A DNA stretch of 64,000 nucleotides from Echiichthys vipera. Lineage: Eukaryota > Chordata > Actinopteri > Perciformes > Trachinidae. Made by a program: the position numbers and the translations under genes. Position 1 is the first letter of the stretch. Each line of letters opens with the position of its first letter. The notes under the pieces were generated by a model. That model did no database searches, was not told the DNA's origin, and was given only the letters and a program-made list of their open reading frames with translations. Positions 12,276 to 29,624 of this stretch are shown one piece after another. The DNA lies in assembly GCA_963691815.1 (NCBI GenBank), contig OY829651.1, positions 13,562,917-13,626,916 on the forward strand, written 5' to 3'.

Positions 12276-13420
12276 ATTGTTTTGTTGCATGGAAGCTCTC
12301 AATTTAATATCTCTGATTGTATTCTGCCCTTTATTACAAATTAAAAAGCATAACTACTTTATGACAATATTGGAATTTGATATGAGTCTTGCATCAATGT
12401 GATGAAGTACTATAATTTGGTAATTGGTCATTTGATCTTTAATCAGTTTCCCAATCAGTATATCCATATAAGTACCATATCACAATACATTTAAATATCA
12501 CAATATAAAATTACACATACTATGATAGATTTGAGTTTATTCATATGGCCCACTCTTACCCGCTTGTATTTTGAACTTTAAATACCAATATAACAGTTAC
12601 AATTACAACTTTTTTTTAATAAAAATGGAAAGACAGATCTTTACGAGTGAATATTAGCAAAGAATAATTAGACCGGCTGCCACCAAAAAATGATTAGCTG
12701 CTAAAATATATTTTCAGTTAAGAAGGTTTAACCAGGCTCTGTATGATAATGTGTTACTATTATAAGATGTATGATTAGATTTCTTTCACTTCATTTGCAA
12801 AAGTAATTTAATAATGAGACCAGACCACAATAGAAATTGGGTACATGCAGTACTTTTTCTTAATTCTGAGAGGGAGATATTTCAAAAGCGTTCTTCTCAA
12901 ACAACTAATTTGTCCAGGGATCTTAGCAATCATTTTACTTCTTTATCATGTAATCTTTGATTGTCTTGCTGTGCCTCTCTTCTTCAGTTTGTCCTACAAA
13001 CACCGGTGTGTGAATGAGTCTGTGTTACTGTATGATGAACATACGTGGCGCATAAGGGGAAAACTGCCCAAAAATATCAAGTGAATATCAGAGAAATGTG
13101 CAGTTAGGTATTTGCTGAGTGCATTAGGGGATTAGGGGGTACATTAGGGGATTTTTTTGGATGATGTCACATTATGCCAGTTGTCACCCCTCTTCTTTAC
13201 CCCACCCGCCTTCTCGATCCAGATCTTTTCCTTTTGTCTGCTTTTTTACTTCCCGCTGCTAGTTTTGTCACACACCCTTTTTTCACTCATTTTCTGTCTC
13301 CGCTCGCTTCCTTAAACCAATGCACCTCTCTGTGCCTCCTTCCCCAAAAAGCACCCCTCTCTCTCTCCTTGTCTTATTTTCTGTTCGAACCATCCATCTA
13401 TCTATCACCCCCCCGCCACA

Positions 13421-13461
<41 letters not shown>

Positions 13462-14246
13462 TCATTAGTCTCCCCATGCTGTGGTTTGTGTCTCCCGTCT
13501 CTGTCAGAACTGTTATCACTGCTGTCAGCTCCCTTGGCGAGAACAAAGTCGTCCTCTGCTCACGGCACCACAAAAGACACGAGAGAAATAAAAGGAAAGA
13601 GCCTCTGCCAAAAAAAGAGGCTGAAAGGAGGAAAAATTAAAAAGAAGGGGAGTAAACTAGAGGAAAAAGAGGGGGCTAGGAACACATCTTTTCATGTCAA
13701 CCATGATGCATTGTCATCTGTGGGCTATAACAACCATTGATTTCTCCCTCTGTCATCCCTTTTATCTATACAGCACAGAGCTTACAGTTGGTAGAAAGAT
13801 ATGAGAGCTATCTCTATACACATCAAGTGCCTTTTCCTCATATTATAAATATATCTCCAACTAAATCAGCTAAGCCTAGTATATCATCCTCAAATAAGTT
13901 ACTGTGTATGAGCTGAGAAGAACAGTAGGTTCAAAAGACACTGAGATATCCAAAAGAGAAAACGTAACAATTTATAACTATAAGTAGCGCTGAAAGAAGC
14001 ACCTACTGTATAATGTAGTATACAGTAGTAGAGTATAGTAGGACTGTTACTTCTGTCACTCAATAGCAATGTCCAATCAACATAGATGAAATCAGTCTTT
14101 TCTACTTAGCAAACCAATCAGAATAGAACCAGCAGAGGCACAGAGGGTACTTTGGAAACCAAGGACAAAATGGCCACCAGCCAAGGGGTCTTCATTATAG
14201 AAATGGCACCTGGCGTTCATGGCTCAGGGAGTGTGTCCCTTTGTAA
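12276..14246. other. Non-coding DNA, probable flrt1 3' flank and 3' UTR
   Basis: This lies directly downstream of flrt1 on the minus strand. The first canonical AATAAA on that strand is at 12536..12541, another is at 12330..12335, and an ATTAAA variant lies near 12810. No functional choice can be made between them. The block 13170..13480 is strongly pyrimidine-rich on the plus strand and contains a (TC)n run at 13423..13457. The overlapping 188-residue plus-strand ORF at 13174..13740 is Ser/Leu low complexity and is not taken as a gene. Confidence 0.4.
13423..13457. repeat. (TC)n microsatellite
   Basis: An uninterrupted TC run of about 17 units inside a longer pyrimidine-rich tract. Confidence 0.95.
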
Positions 14247-16439
14247 TCACGTGTAGGCATAATCTATGTCAGGGATGCCACCCTCTCTGTAGCCACGGTT
14301 GGTACCATAAGTGACATGATGGTGGCTGGTTTGGCTGAGGATAGTGCCATTGAGGCTGCCGGCTCCATGGCTGCTTCGGTAGGTCCCGTTAGCTTGGGAG
14401 GGAGAGGAAGAAGACGGGAAAATGGTGTGGATGTAGGTGACATCCTCCAGTTTAGGCTGCAGGGGCTGATGGGCCATAGCAGTCATCTGAAAGCCTGCAG
14501 GAGGGGCTCTGATCTCTAAGATAGAAGTGTCTTTCTTGGTGCCTGACTCTACATAGTCATCATAATGTTTTCCGCTTCGGCCCCTGCTGTATGAGTCCCC
14601 GGACACATACCCTGTTCTCTGTCCATACCAGCAGAAGATGCCAAAGATTAACAGCAGGCTGACTAATGCTGTGGCACCCCCTATAATCCCGGCCAACGGC
14701 AAGGCTGTTAGTTCTGAGTCCTGTCCCTCTTTATCTGACCCATCCCCTCCCGCGTTGACCAGAGCCTCTCCAGTCTCTATCTGAGCGCAGGCCGGAGCCG
14801 AGTCTTTACTGTCCGTGTCCATGCTGCTAACTTGAGATGAACCCATGCTGGAACCCCTAAAGGAAGATTCCTGACGCAGTGGCAGCAGACAGATGAGGTA
14901 ATGGGAGCGTGGGGTAAGCTGGGTCAGGAGGTACTGCCTCCTCTCTCCAGGTACCAGAGTCTCTGTTATGGAACCAAGAGCTGCGCTACTACCCAACCTC
15001 AACCACGACAGGCGGAAGGAGGGTGCCGGGTCTGGGCACAGCCAACTCACCAATACACTGTCTGAAGAGAGAGGTTTTACAGTCAGCTCCAGGGCCTCTC
15101 CAGATACCTGTCCACCTTCACCAGGCGGCAGAGGCATAACAAGGCCCGGCCGCTTGGCTCTCAGGGTGAAGAGGGAACCTTGTGTTGGGACCAGCAGAGA
15201 GGTAGTGGTGGTGCTGCCATGGGGAACTGAAGCCACTGCTTGGCCCCCTCCAACACCATCTTCACCACCTCCATCTTTTTCTGCTGGGTTCACCCCCATT
15301 CCAGTACTGGGACCAGCAGGGGGGCCTTCACACTGTTCCATCAGGGAGGTTAGTTCTCTGAGGGCTTGGCCCCTTACAGGCTCGGGCCCCTGACAGGTCA
15401 GACCCCTGACTGTCACTGCTGCCCCCCGGGTGTGCAGCCATGCGTGGAGCCAGCGAAGGTTGCAGCCACAGTACCAGGGGTTCCCTCGCAGCAGTAGCAG
15501 CTCCAGGCTTTCTGTGTCCTTCAGAAGTCCTCGCGGGAGAGTGGTTAGATTGTTTCCTGACAGGTCCAGCCTCTGTAGCCGGCGCATCCCATCCAATGCC
15601 CCACGTGGTACGTGAGTCATTCCGTTGTCTTGCAAATGGAGTCGCACTAGGTGAGCCGAAGGTAGGTAGACCGGCGGGGACTGCAGGGCATTCCTAACCA
15701 GGGACAGCTCAGTCAGGTTGGAAAGACGGGAAAAGGTGTCATCTGCAATGCGTGTATTGGCCAACAGGTTTCCATCGAGGACCAAGCGTCGCAGCGAGGA
15801 GAGCCCACGGAAGGCATGTGTGGGAATGGTGCTGATTCTATTGTCGTCCAGTCGCAACTCTTCCAAGGATGCTGGCAAGCCTGCAGGAATGCTAGAAAGG
15901 TGGTTTCGAGACAGAAACAGCAGTCGTAGCCGTGGAGTCCCAGAAAAAGCTCGCTCTTGGATGCTAACTGTGGATATAGAGTTATCATCCAGGTGCAAAC
16001 GTTCTAGTAATGGTAACTTTGCCAGAGCTGATCTCGGTAACGTTCGTATATTATTATCCTGCAAATGTAGCTCCCGTAACGAAGGCGGGAGGTGTATAGG
16101 GAATTCATCCAACTGGTTGGCATACAGGTAAATCACTCTTATGGAACTGCTGCGTTCCAGTGAGGGAGGCAGGCCAGCATTACTCAGCCGGTTGCTCTGC
16201 AAGTAGAGGATGGCAGCCATTAATGGTAGTGGAGGAATTATACTGAGGCCACGGTCGTTGCAGTAGACAAAACCCTCATCACAGCGGCACACTGAGGGAC
16301 AAACAATGCCATCATCACCCTCGCCCGTCTCCATGGCAATTGCCGCTGCCGCCAGTTCCAGAACCTCAGCCAATAAGGTGAGGCATAGCAGGAGCAGAAA
16401 GAGCCAATCGCGGAGCTCAGCAAGACTCTCAGCTGCCAT
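14247..16439 (-). CDS. flrt1: FLRT1, fibronectin leucine-rich transmembrane protein 1, complete coding exon
   Basis: This is a single-pass cell-surface adhesion and signalling protein of 730 residues. The FLRT family is known to bind latrophilins and Unc5 receptors and to modulate FGF receptor signalling. Visible in order: a hydrophobic signal peptide (about 1-36, containing RDWLFLLLL); an LRR N-cap with CPSVCRC at 47-53; about ten leucine-rich repeats (about 62-315); an LRR C-cap NPWYCGC at 320-326 with cysteines 324, 326, 349 and 370; a Gly/Ser/Thr-rich linker; a fibronectin-III domain (about 445-550); a membrane helix LPLAGIIGGATALVSLLLIF at 580-599; and a tail ending GGIPDIDYAYT. RDWLFL, RIADDTFSRL and TQGSLFTLRAKRPGL point to FLRT1 rather than FLRT2 or FLRT3. 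The ORF extends 11 codons further upstream, but a splice acceptor separates that ATG from this one, so the start at 16439 was chosen. N-glycosylation sequons lie at about 241 and 297. The linker and the FN3 region carry Ser/Gly-rich stretches that look longer than in mammals. The first canonical minus-strand AATAAA downstream is at 12536..12541, so the 3' UTR could be about 1.7 kb. Confidence 0.97.
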   Translation of the reverse strand: MAAESLAELRDWLFLLLLCLTLLAEVLELAAAAIAMETGEGDDGIVCPSVCRCDEGFVYCNDRGLSIIPPLPLMAAILYLQSNRLSNAGLPPSLERSSSIRVIYLYANQLDEFPIHLPPSLRELHLQDNNIRTLPRSALAKLPLLERLHLDDNSISTVSIQERAFSGTPRLRLLFLSRNHLSSIPAGLPASLEELRLDDNRISTIPTHAFRGLSSLRRLVLDGNLLANTRIADDTFSRLSNLTELSLVRNALQSPPVYLPSAHLVRLHLQDNGMTHVPRGALDGMRRLQRLDLSGNNLTTLPRGLLKDTESLELLLLRGNPWYCGCNLRWLHAWLHTRGAAVTVRGLTCQGPEPVRGQALRELTSLMEQCEGPPAGPSTGMGVNPAEKDGGGEDGVGGGQAVASVPHGSTTTTSLLVPTQGSLFTLRAKRPGLVMPLPPGEGGQVSGEALELTVKPLSSDSVLVSWLCPDPAPSFRLSWLRLGSSAALGSITETLVPGERRQYLLTQLTPRSHYLICLLPLRQESSFRGSSMGSSQVSSMDTDSKDSAPACAQIETGEALVNAGGDGSDKEGQDSELTALPLAGIIGGATALVSLLLIFGIFCWYGQRTGYVSGDSYSRGRSGKHYDDYVESGTKKDTSILEIRAPPAGFQMTAMAHQPLQPKLEDVTYIHTIFPSSSSPSQANGTYRSSHGAGSLNGTILSQTSHHHVTYGTNRGYREGGIPDIDYAYT

Positions 16440-16456
16440 GTTGGTGCACAGCTCCT
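16440..16456 (-). promoter_or_regulatory. flrt1: 3' splice site and short 5' UTR of the flrt1 coding exon
   Basis: Read on the minus strand, the sequence runs from a pyrimidine-rich tract through TTTTTCAATCAG to GAGCTGTGCACCAACATG. The AG at 16456..16455 is a well-formed acceptor, leaving 15 nt of 5' UTR (16454..16440) before the ATG at 16439. FLRT genes are known to have one or more non-coding 5' exons followed by a single coding exon. This site rules out the longer ORF start at 16472, which would lie in the intron. Confidence 0.75.
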
Positions 16457-16564
16457 GATTGAAAAAGAGCAAAAATGGGAAAATGGATTAAAACAAGTTC
16501 AAAGGCTGTAACTCACTTATTTTAAAACCAAAGTAACTTATTACATTCAAAAGAGAAAGTAGAA

Positions 16565-17062
16565 AGGAGGGCTGCTATGATTACTTGTCGATTACTCGCT
16601 GAAATGCCTCAATATCTTGATCAACAGATCTTTTTTACTCTTCTAAAATGCTTTAATTGATTGCTGTCAGTTTTTGTCATATATTAATTTTGCAATGGCT
16701 GTGCGGATGAGCGCCGTTGCTTAAGTCTGTCACAGTCATTCATATTCTGTGCTCTTGTTATTCACTGAGTGTAGGGATGGCCGAAGTACATGGGGAAAGA
16801 CTGCCGCTGCATGCCTGCTACAGAGCAGCAGAGCGTGTCCATAATAATCAACAGCCCTCCTTTGGTTATTTTTATCTTGTGGCAGTTGTCAGTTTAAAAC
16901 ATTTTAAAATGTAGAAATTTGTTCACATTTCGTCTCTGCATTATCAATGAAATACTGTAAATTAGAATTTTTGAAGGAAAATGAACCATTAATTGACTAA
17001 TCGCTAAAATAATCAATACATTAATCGATAGATAAATAGTCGTTAGTGGCTGCCTCAGTACA
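16565..17062. mobile_element. TTAATCG-family MITE, worn copy in the flrt1 intron
   Basis: The left end GGGCTGCTATGATTACTTG followed by TCGATTACTCGCTG, and the right end ATTAATCGATAGATAAATAG then TCGTTAGTGGCTGCCT, are inverted relative to each other and match the hAT-like family termini. The interior (16680..16960) does not match the other copies and may be a second insertion. On the flrt1 strand this lies just upstream of the coding exon's acceptor. Confidence 0.5.
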
Positions 17063-17069
17063 AAGAGTT

Positions 17070-19368
17070 GTTTGCAAAAGGACAAGTTTAAGATGAAGAT
17101 GCTGGACAACCACAAAGTTAACCTTTTTTTCTAAAATTGCTTAACTTATGTGCTGTATTTTCTACCTGCTGTCAAAAATAAGGGGGGGGGGGTGTTAAAA
17201 ACTTAACATGGAGAAGAGTTGGGTATTGAACAGTCAGACATACTTTTAGAAGCTATCAAGTATTATTTGGGTCAGAGCGACCGAGCAGAAGACAAATGGC
17301 CATTTAGAGGCAGAGAGTGTGATGAAGGGTTGAGTGAGCTGGCGAGGAAGATTACGAGAATCAGAGAAAGCAAAAGGATGACAAAGATGGAGAAAATTGG
17401 ACAGTGACAGTTGCAGGGAGGGAAAATAAGAGGAAGAAATCTTTTTGGGCAGATTAACTGAAATGCAGTGAGTGACATGAAACTAAAATAGAGGAGCAAT
17501 TGGGGAGAAGGAAATCTGATTAATTGCCCACAATGCTGGTGATTGTTTGAAGACACCAGAAGTGGTAAACTTGTTGTGACTGCACTATATCTGACCCTAT
17601 ATCTCTTAGTAATTTCCCTGAAATTAAATTACAAAGAGAATACATGTAAATGAAGAAACAGAAAAGCCTTTTACAGGCTCCTGACTGTATATTCATTGAG
17701 GTCGTGACCAGAACACACACAGAGAAATACAAACACAAATAAGCAAACATACCAAACACAACGCATTCACATACGGAACAGAGTCGCGGTACAAGCTGAT
17801 ATGTATAATGCATGTTATCTCTTGGTTGTTATTGTTCGTGAAATTTCTATAAATTATTCAGGAAAGTGGTCTTGAAATCCCCAGAAATGTTTTAGTGGGA
17901 TGTTTTACAGAGAAGCATTTTTCTGCAACATTAATATAGTTCTCTGTCGATGTTTTATGACTTGTCTCCTAGCGAATCCCTTACACCAACATCAATAACA
18001 AATTTACAATTCAGATAAAATGATCTCTGTGTACTCACATGCACAGCACACTATTTACAGAATATGAATAATATACAGTAGGGAAAGTTGTGGAAATTAC
18101 GTTGTGGTGTACTCTTGTTTGAATTCTTTTTTCTTTTGGGTAGCCTAGGGCTGGAAAATGTACCCTGACATGAAATCCCTGACAAGATTTGACAGCACAT
18201 TTGATAAACAAATCCTCTAAAGGCAAGCCCCCCACACCCCCACCCCCTCCCCTTCTGTGCATGCATGCATGTGTTTGTGTATTCGTATGTGAAGTCAGTA
18301 CTGGATGCAAAATTGCCCCTTGGCTGCAGTCAAAATCCATGCAAAGCAAAGAAGAGATGGTAACAATAGAAGAGACGGTGGGAGGGGGGTGGAGGGGAGG
18401 AGGGGAGGGATGGAGGCGAGGAGACAGATGGAGAGTTGGACAGTCAGTCAGAGGAGGGAAGGGGAAATGAGTTGCTGGCAGTGAAGACTCAAGTCGGTAT
18501 CAGCTGAGTTTACTGCAAAAAGCAGAATGTTTGGGTTTGTTTTTTCTGTAAGATAGGTGTAAAAAATAGCTGCATTTGTGTACCTGTTCATGCTTGTTTG
18601 TGCTTTGTGTGTGTGTGTGTGAGTATGTGTGGGTTTGTGAGATGTGTATAAACTACCAGCTCCCGTCTCAGCTCGAAACAGGCAGTGTTTGATATGTACG
18701 GGTGAAAAAGAGTGTGTGCCGCGCAGTACAGCATGGACATAGACTTTGTTTTTCTCTTTTCTTAATGGCATTTTTTTTAGCTTAAATCTGACTATTTCTA
18801 AGCATTTCCAGCATTTGAAACGATAGAGAACGTCAGGGAGAGGAACACATGCACAAGAGGGATAGTCAAGGTATGAGCTGAGACCATATTGGGAATGCTC
18901 TATGAATATCAACTAGCATATGCTTCGGTGCCACACTATCCCCACTTCCCTTTCATAAATATCGTCTTGGCACAAACCTGTTTGTGTGTTTGCCTGCATG
19001 CCAAGGTTTCCTATCGACACATCCTCTTAATGATCCTGATTTTCTGTCTTATCTCCTCCCTGCCTCGTTTTTTCTTCACTCCCTCCAACTGTCGCTCTCC
19101 CTTACGGCGCTCTCCTCTCTTGGCATCTTTATCTTTCATGCCATCTACGTCGCACGTCCGCCGACCACCGCAACCTCCCCTTCATAATCTTTCATTATAT
19201 CCCCTCTCAGGTTTGTTTACAGAAGTGTCCATGCAGTCAACCTCCTCCTCTCCTCCTCTGTCTCTTTTTCTATTTCTAATCCTCTTTTATTGTTTCCTCT
19301 ACAGTTGTCCGTTAATTCCTACACACTGAGATTGGATCAATCAGCCCTGGTAGTCCTCCTGCCCATAC

Positions 19369-19429
<61 letters not shown>

Positions 19430-22400
19430 CTCTCTCTCTCTCACTCATGGCGACTTAGTTTCTCTTTTTTTCATTTAGATGCAGCAGACCCCCCACCTCT
19501 TATTTTTCCCCACCATCTCTTTCTCACTCCCTCTCGGCCTCAGCATTTTGCCTTCCTTCTCTCTGCGGCGTCCCCCTCCCTCCTTACTTTTCAATCATGT
19601 TCTAAAATCAAAGCCTTTGTGTGAACACAGTGCCAGTGTGTGTGTTTTTTTTTCTCCTCACATGTAGCTGAAAGCAAGATGTAAGTGTGGTGTTCTTCAT
19701 CGCGGTGAATGCAGGAAGAACGTGTCTATGTAAGGTCTGATCGACCCGGGGTGTGATTGCAGAGGGTTAGCTAACCTGCTCGGTCTCTGTGCTTTTCACG
19801 TCTGCCGCAGCTTGGTTTTTCCTGTATCAAAGATTTGTGGAGATGAGTATTAGTGTGTCTGTGTGACTGAGGACGTAGCTTTGGATCTTTGTGTGTTAGT
19901 CTTCTTTGAATCGTTCACAAGTGTAGCCTTGCTCCTCAGGGCCGTTGAATCTTCCACAGCTTGGGTGAATGATGATAGGGATGATGATAGCCTGTACTCC
20001 AGGGCTCAGCGAGCAGCAACACCAGCATTGCTCAAAGCCGTCTCGGCACCCACATTTGTGTGTTGTGTATATGTCTTACTGCCAAGCTCTCTCTCTCTCT
20101 CTCTTGCTCTCTCTCTCTCTCTGGGGCAAGGGGCTTTTAGGCCTGCCAACTCAAGTCATCTTCATTCAGCGTCCAGAGGCCTAATTCTGAAACCACCGCT
20201 CCACACCCAAAATGCTACAGTTGGGCAGACAGTCAGAAGATGGTTGAGGGCTCAAGGGTCCTTCTTCGAAGTCAAAAGCAATCCTGGATACTCGTGCAAG
20301 CAGTGGCTCATGCAAAAATAATAGTGTCGTGCTACACTTGCTCTGAATAACCAGGTAGTGGTTTTAATAAGTGAGCAGGAAGGAGAGAATAAGTGGGATT
20401 TCCACCACTCAGAAAAATCCAGAAGAGTCCTTATGATGTTTAGTTATATTATAACAATTATTACAACATGAGTTTCACTGTTCAGCTATGATAATGAGTA
20501 GTTTTGAGACTGTGATGGACAGTTTGTAAGACGACAAGCCGTAAGACTTCAAAGGCTTCTTTCTCTTTCCCTCTCAGTTTCCTCTGTTAAATGTTTGATC
20601 GCTTCCCTTTCAGTTCACACAGATGCTCTTCAGAGGCAGCAGAACATGATGACCGCGTGTACTGTATGTGGTCTGCTCTGAGCGGCGCTGTAATGGCCTG
20701 TCACGTGGCTCAGGGTGAACTGTTTCCCAACAGGTTAGCAGAAATATAGGAGCGTCTTGTATCCTCAAGGTAGACTTCACTGGTTTTTCAGCAGGACAGC
20801 TGGAGTGTTGAGTGTTAGTGAGCACCACCCTGGGAGGAGACAGCAGATATGTGTAGTATTAGAATTATCATTCACAGAATAACAAAGTCTGAGAAACGTA
20901 GGAAGTGGAAAATAAACCACACATGAAGGAAATGAAACCGAAGTGCACAACAATCAGGCTTCATTTGCTAAAAAAATACAATATTGCCTGAATAGTTCCT
21001 TGCTGATATCTGTTATGCAGATTAGCTTACAACTTTAACACCACTGCAAAAAATATACAAATATTGGCACAGCAGCTTGCATGTCTTTATTGCTAAAATC
21101 GATTAAAATCAAGGTGTTTTATGGTGGCATAAAATAAATGATTTCCTGTCTTTTTTTTTTTATACGTCAAGATGTACTTTTGGATTTCAACATTGGCACA
21201 ATATGGAAGACTAAAAGGTACGGGCTAAATAATTATTCCCATCAGAACGGTTATACGTTTTAAAATTAAGTACCTCGTGAAAATACTTTCTGAAGGTCAA
21301 CACTGCATATGCGCAACACTAAGCTCCCTACGGACACAAACCTCCCATTAAGGTAACTCCATGGTTTATATCTGTTTTTTTTCTTCACACAAAGCTTTTG
21401 AGCTTTCATTAACCACCACACGTTAAGTGCCTGTATCTTGTGTGCAGAATCAAACCCCCCAGTGAACACTGGCTTTAGAAATATAAGGTTTTCATCAGGC
21501 ATACTGAGTGTACAGAGACAGATTCATCAAGGCCATTAACTGCTCCGCTGCTCACATTCGTCTGCTCACTTCATCCCAGAGTAACTAGACTACATAGCCA
21601 ACTGGGAAATTATCATGCAGTTTGCTTAAACACAAATAGAGACAAATAAAGCCGTCCTAATTTTCATTTTCAAAGGACACATACTGCAGCCTAGAAGAAG
21701 TTGGTCAACAGCCTTGTGTCTAGGTATTTAAAGTCTTACAGAAATCGTGCACCATACATCCTAAACTCGGGGTGACTGTGTGCATTTCCATTCCAGGTTT
21801 GGTGTTTTGTTTCTGTTTCAACAAATGGAAAAGGTGTGTGTTTAATTGGGTGTGCAATTTAGGTGGTTGTGGGCTCAAGTTGGACCGTGTGTGGCCAGAT
21901 AAATTGTTCCTTTTATAATACAGCTCCAGATTTGTGGCATAGTAAACTGATTTATATGTGCAGAGTGCGGCAAACATGCGTAATGAAAACAGCTTGAGAT
22001 GGGAGAGAATGCTAAATAGGCGTTGTTTGCAAAATGCATCGACTTTGTGATTGGCATTTAAGGAGAAACGAGATAATGGCCTGTTCAAGGACAGTCTAGA
22101 TGTATACAGAGCCTCATGTTTGGTGCTGTACGAACATTATAAAATCCTATACCAGTTTTACTCCAATCCTTTGTGATTCATTGATTGATGTGTAATACTT
22201 CAAAAATAATTTAATCCTCTTATGTTAGTGTTCTGGAGGGCAAGGCTTTTAAGTGGCTTTGAAGTCGAATCGTAATTCAAATGAAGACTTTTAATTGGAC
22301 GTCATCAGTCATGTATTAAAAGCAGACGTCACCTTTAATGACAGTAACTGTCGTTTTAAAACAAGTCCCCTTAATTGGCTGCAATGTCTGATCCAAAACT

Positions 22401-23533
22401 ACCCATACACTCTGCACTTATCTTTGCCTACCGCAGGCGAAATGTCTGCCTGCATTGGACAAGATGTGAATATTGAACCTCGGCAGCATTTCTACAGCTC
22501 ACTGCCATTGCCCATTAGACATCAATATGTGAAGCTCTCTCTCTGTATAATGTTGAGGCTGTCCTTAAAAGTTTTTGTGATGGATTTCTAGAAGCCTGGC
22601 TGGGGGGAGTGTGATGAGGAGATGGAGGAAATAGGGAGCATGTATCAGAGCCGAAGTTAGGAGGGGAAAGCTAGACACTAGTCATTTAAGAGAAAAGTAT
22701 GTTTGTTTAAGTTTGAGGAAGGTTACAGAAAGTTACCGACTTCTGATTGTCATAACAGTGTTTCAATACATTGTTGAACACATTTTTTCAAGTAAAGTAT
22801 CTCCTTATTAATTGCCAACATTTATCTTATTTCTGAAATATACCAGTTAACCCTCAAAGAAAGAGATTTCACAAAGCCGCTTTGAGGTGAATGGATACAC
22901 CTTGATATGGAGCCAGCTGTCTTCCACTGGTTCAAAAAGAGTTTTGAGTGCTCTTTGATTTATTTCCTTGTTTATTAATTTCTCTTTTAGTGTAATTGGT
23001 GCAGCTTTTGAAAAGGCATACTCATTAGAAATCTATAAAATGTGGCACTCAAGTGTCCTAGAAAATTCAGACAGCATAGAGAAGCACTTGACTTCTAAGT
23101 CAGGTGAAGTTAAAGTTAAATCAATATGAGGTCAGCAGCTGCGTGATATGAAGTTGCATTTAGTCTCTAACATAAAAAAAAATGTTAAAGATATTGAGTT
23201 GTGGTTTTCCATGGAAGTCATATGTATTTAGGATAAATAGAAAAGATGACGAGCTAAAACATTTAGTAATAATCCATTAGTAGAGTGACAAAATTAAAGC
23301 AATTCGTACCTTTCTGGCATTTTTACACTTTTCTTTTGCAATCTTAAAATGCTCCTAATAAGTGTATGGCGCACTAAAATGTAAAAGAAATCCACCTGGT
23401 GTTTAAACTCAAAAATATTCAATTCTCATATATTTCTGATAAAAGTCTGACCAATCATTTTATTCGCTCTGAACAAAAATATTTGTCGAGCTTCGTGCCT
23501 GTCATCCATCGCTCTGTTTCACTTACGCTGCTC
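17070..23533. other. Non-coding (intronic) DNA with low-complexity tracts
   Basis: No exon is recognised. A G-run of ten lies at about 17182, and a purine-rich GGAG stretch at 18360..18470. The segment from about 19060 to 19600 is pyrimidine-rich. A shorter TC run lies at 20086..20121. ORFs of 150 residues or fewer here are Ser/Leu/Pro low complexity or unremarkable, without splice context. Confidence 0.4.
19371..19442. repeat. (TC)n microsatellite
   Basis: A TC run of about 35 units with a single TTGC interruption at about 19427, embedded in a 500-bp pyrimidine-rich segment. Confidence 0.95.
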
Positions 23534-23748
23534 ATGCTGCGTTCAAGTGCCATGGGAAGTTTAGGACCTCTAACTGGGCAAAGTGCACTTGAATGCCTGA
23601 CAAATTGGAACCTCCTACTACAGAATTTGAGTTGGTTGATTTTCCCCGAATTCGCTAGTAGGAGGTTCCACTTTGACAGGTATTCCAGTGCACTTTGCTC
23701 AGTTTAGGTCCGAAACTTAGGAATTCCCTTGACACTGGAGCGCAGCAT
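23534..23748. mobile_element. Foldback (long inverted repeat) MITE-like element
   Basis: The two arms, 23534..23620 and 23656..23748, are reverse complements at an estimated 80-85% identity with a 35-bp loop. Both arms start ATGCTGCG at their outer ends and finish GGAACCTCCTACTA at the loop, with GCAAAGTGCACT in the middle. The right arm has about five extra bases (near 23722). There is no ORF in either arm. No clear target-site duplication was seen. A palindrome of this size is typical of foldback MITEs. The family is not identified. Confidence 0.85.

Positions 23749-29539
<5,791 letters not shown>

Positions 29540-29622
<83 letters not shown>
29540..29622. repeat. (CA)n microsatellite
   Basis: Pure CA run of about 41 units. 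A shorter impure CA run follows at about 29674..29697. Confidence 0.98.

Positions 29623-29624
<2 letters not shown>

Noticed and set aside
13174..13740. 188-codon plus-strand ORF
   Set aside because: Ser/Leu low-complexity translation of a pyrimidine tract with no motif and no splice context; it lies in the 3' flank of flrt1.
14968..16131. Plus-strand ORFs of 61-141 codons across flrt1
   Set aside because: Antisense shadows of the flrt1 coding exon.
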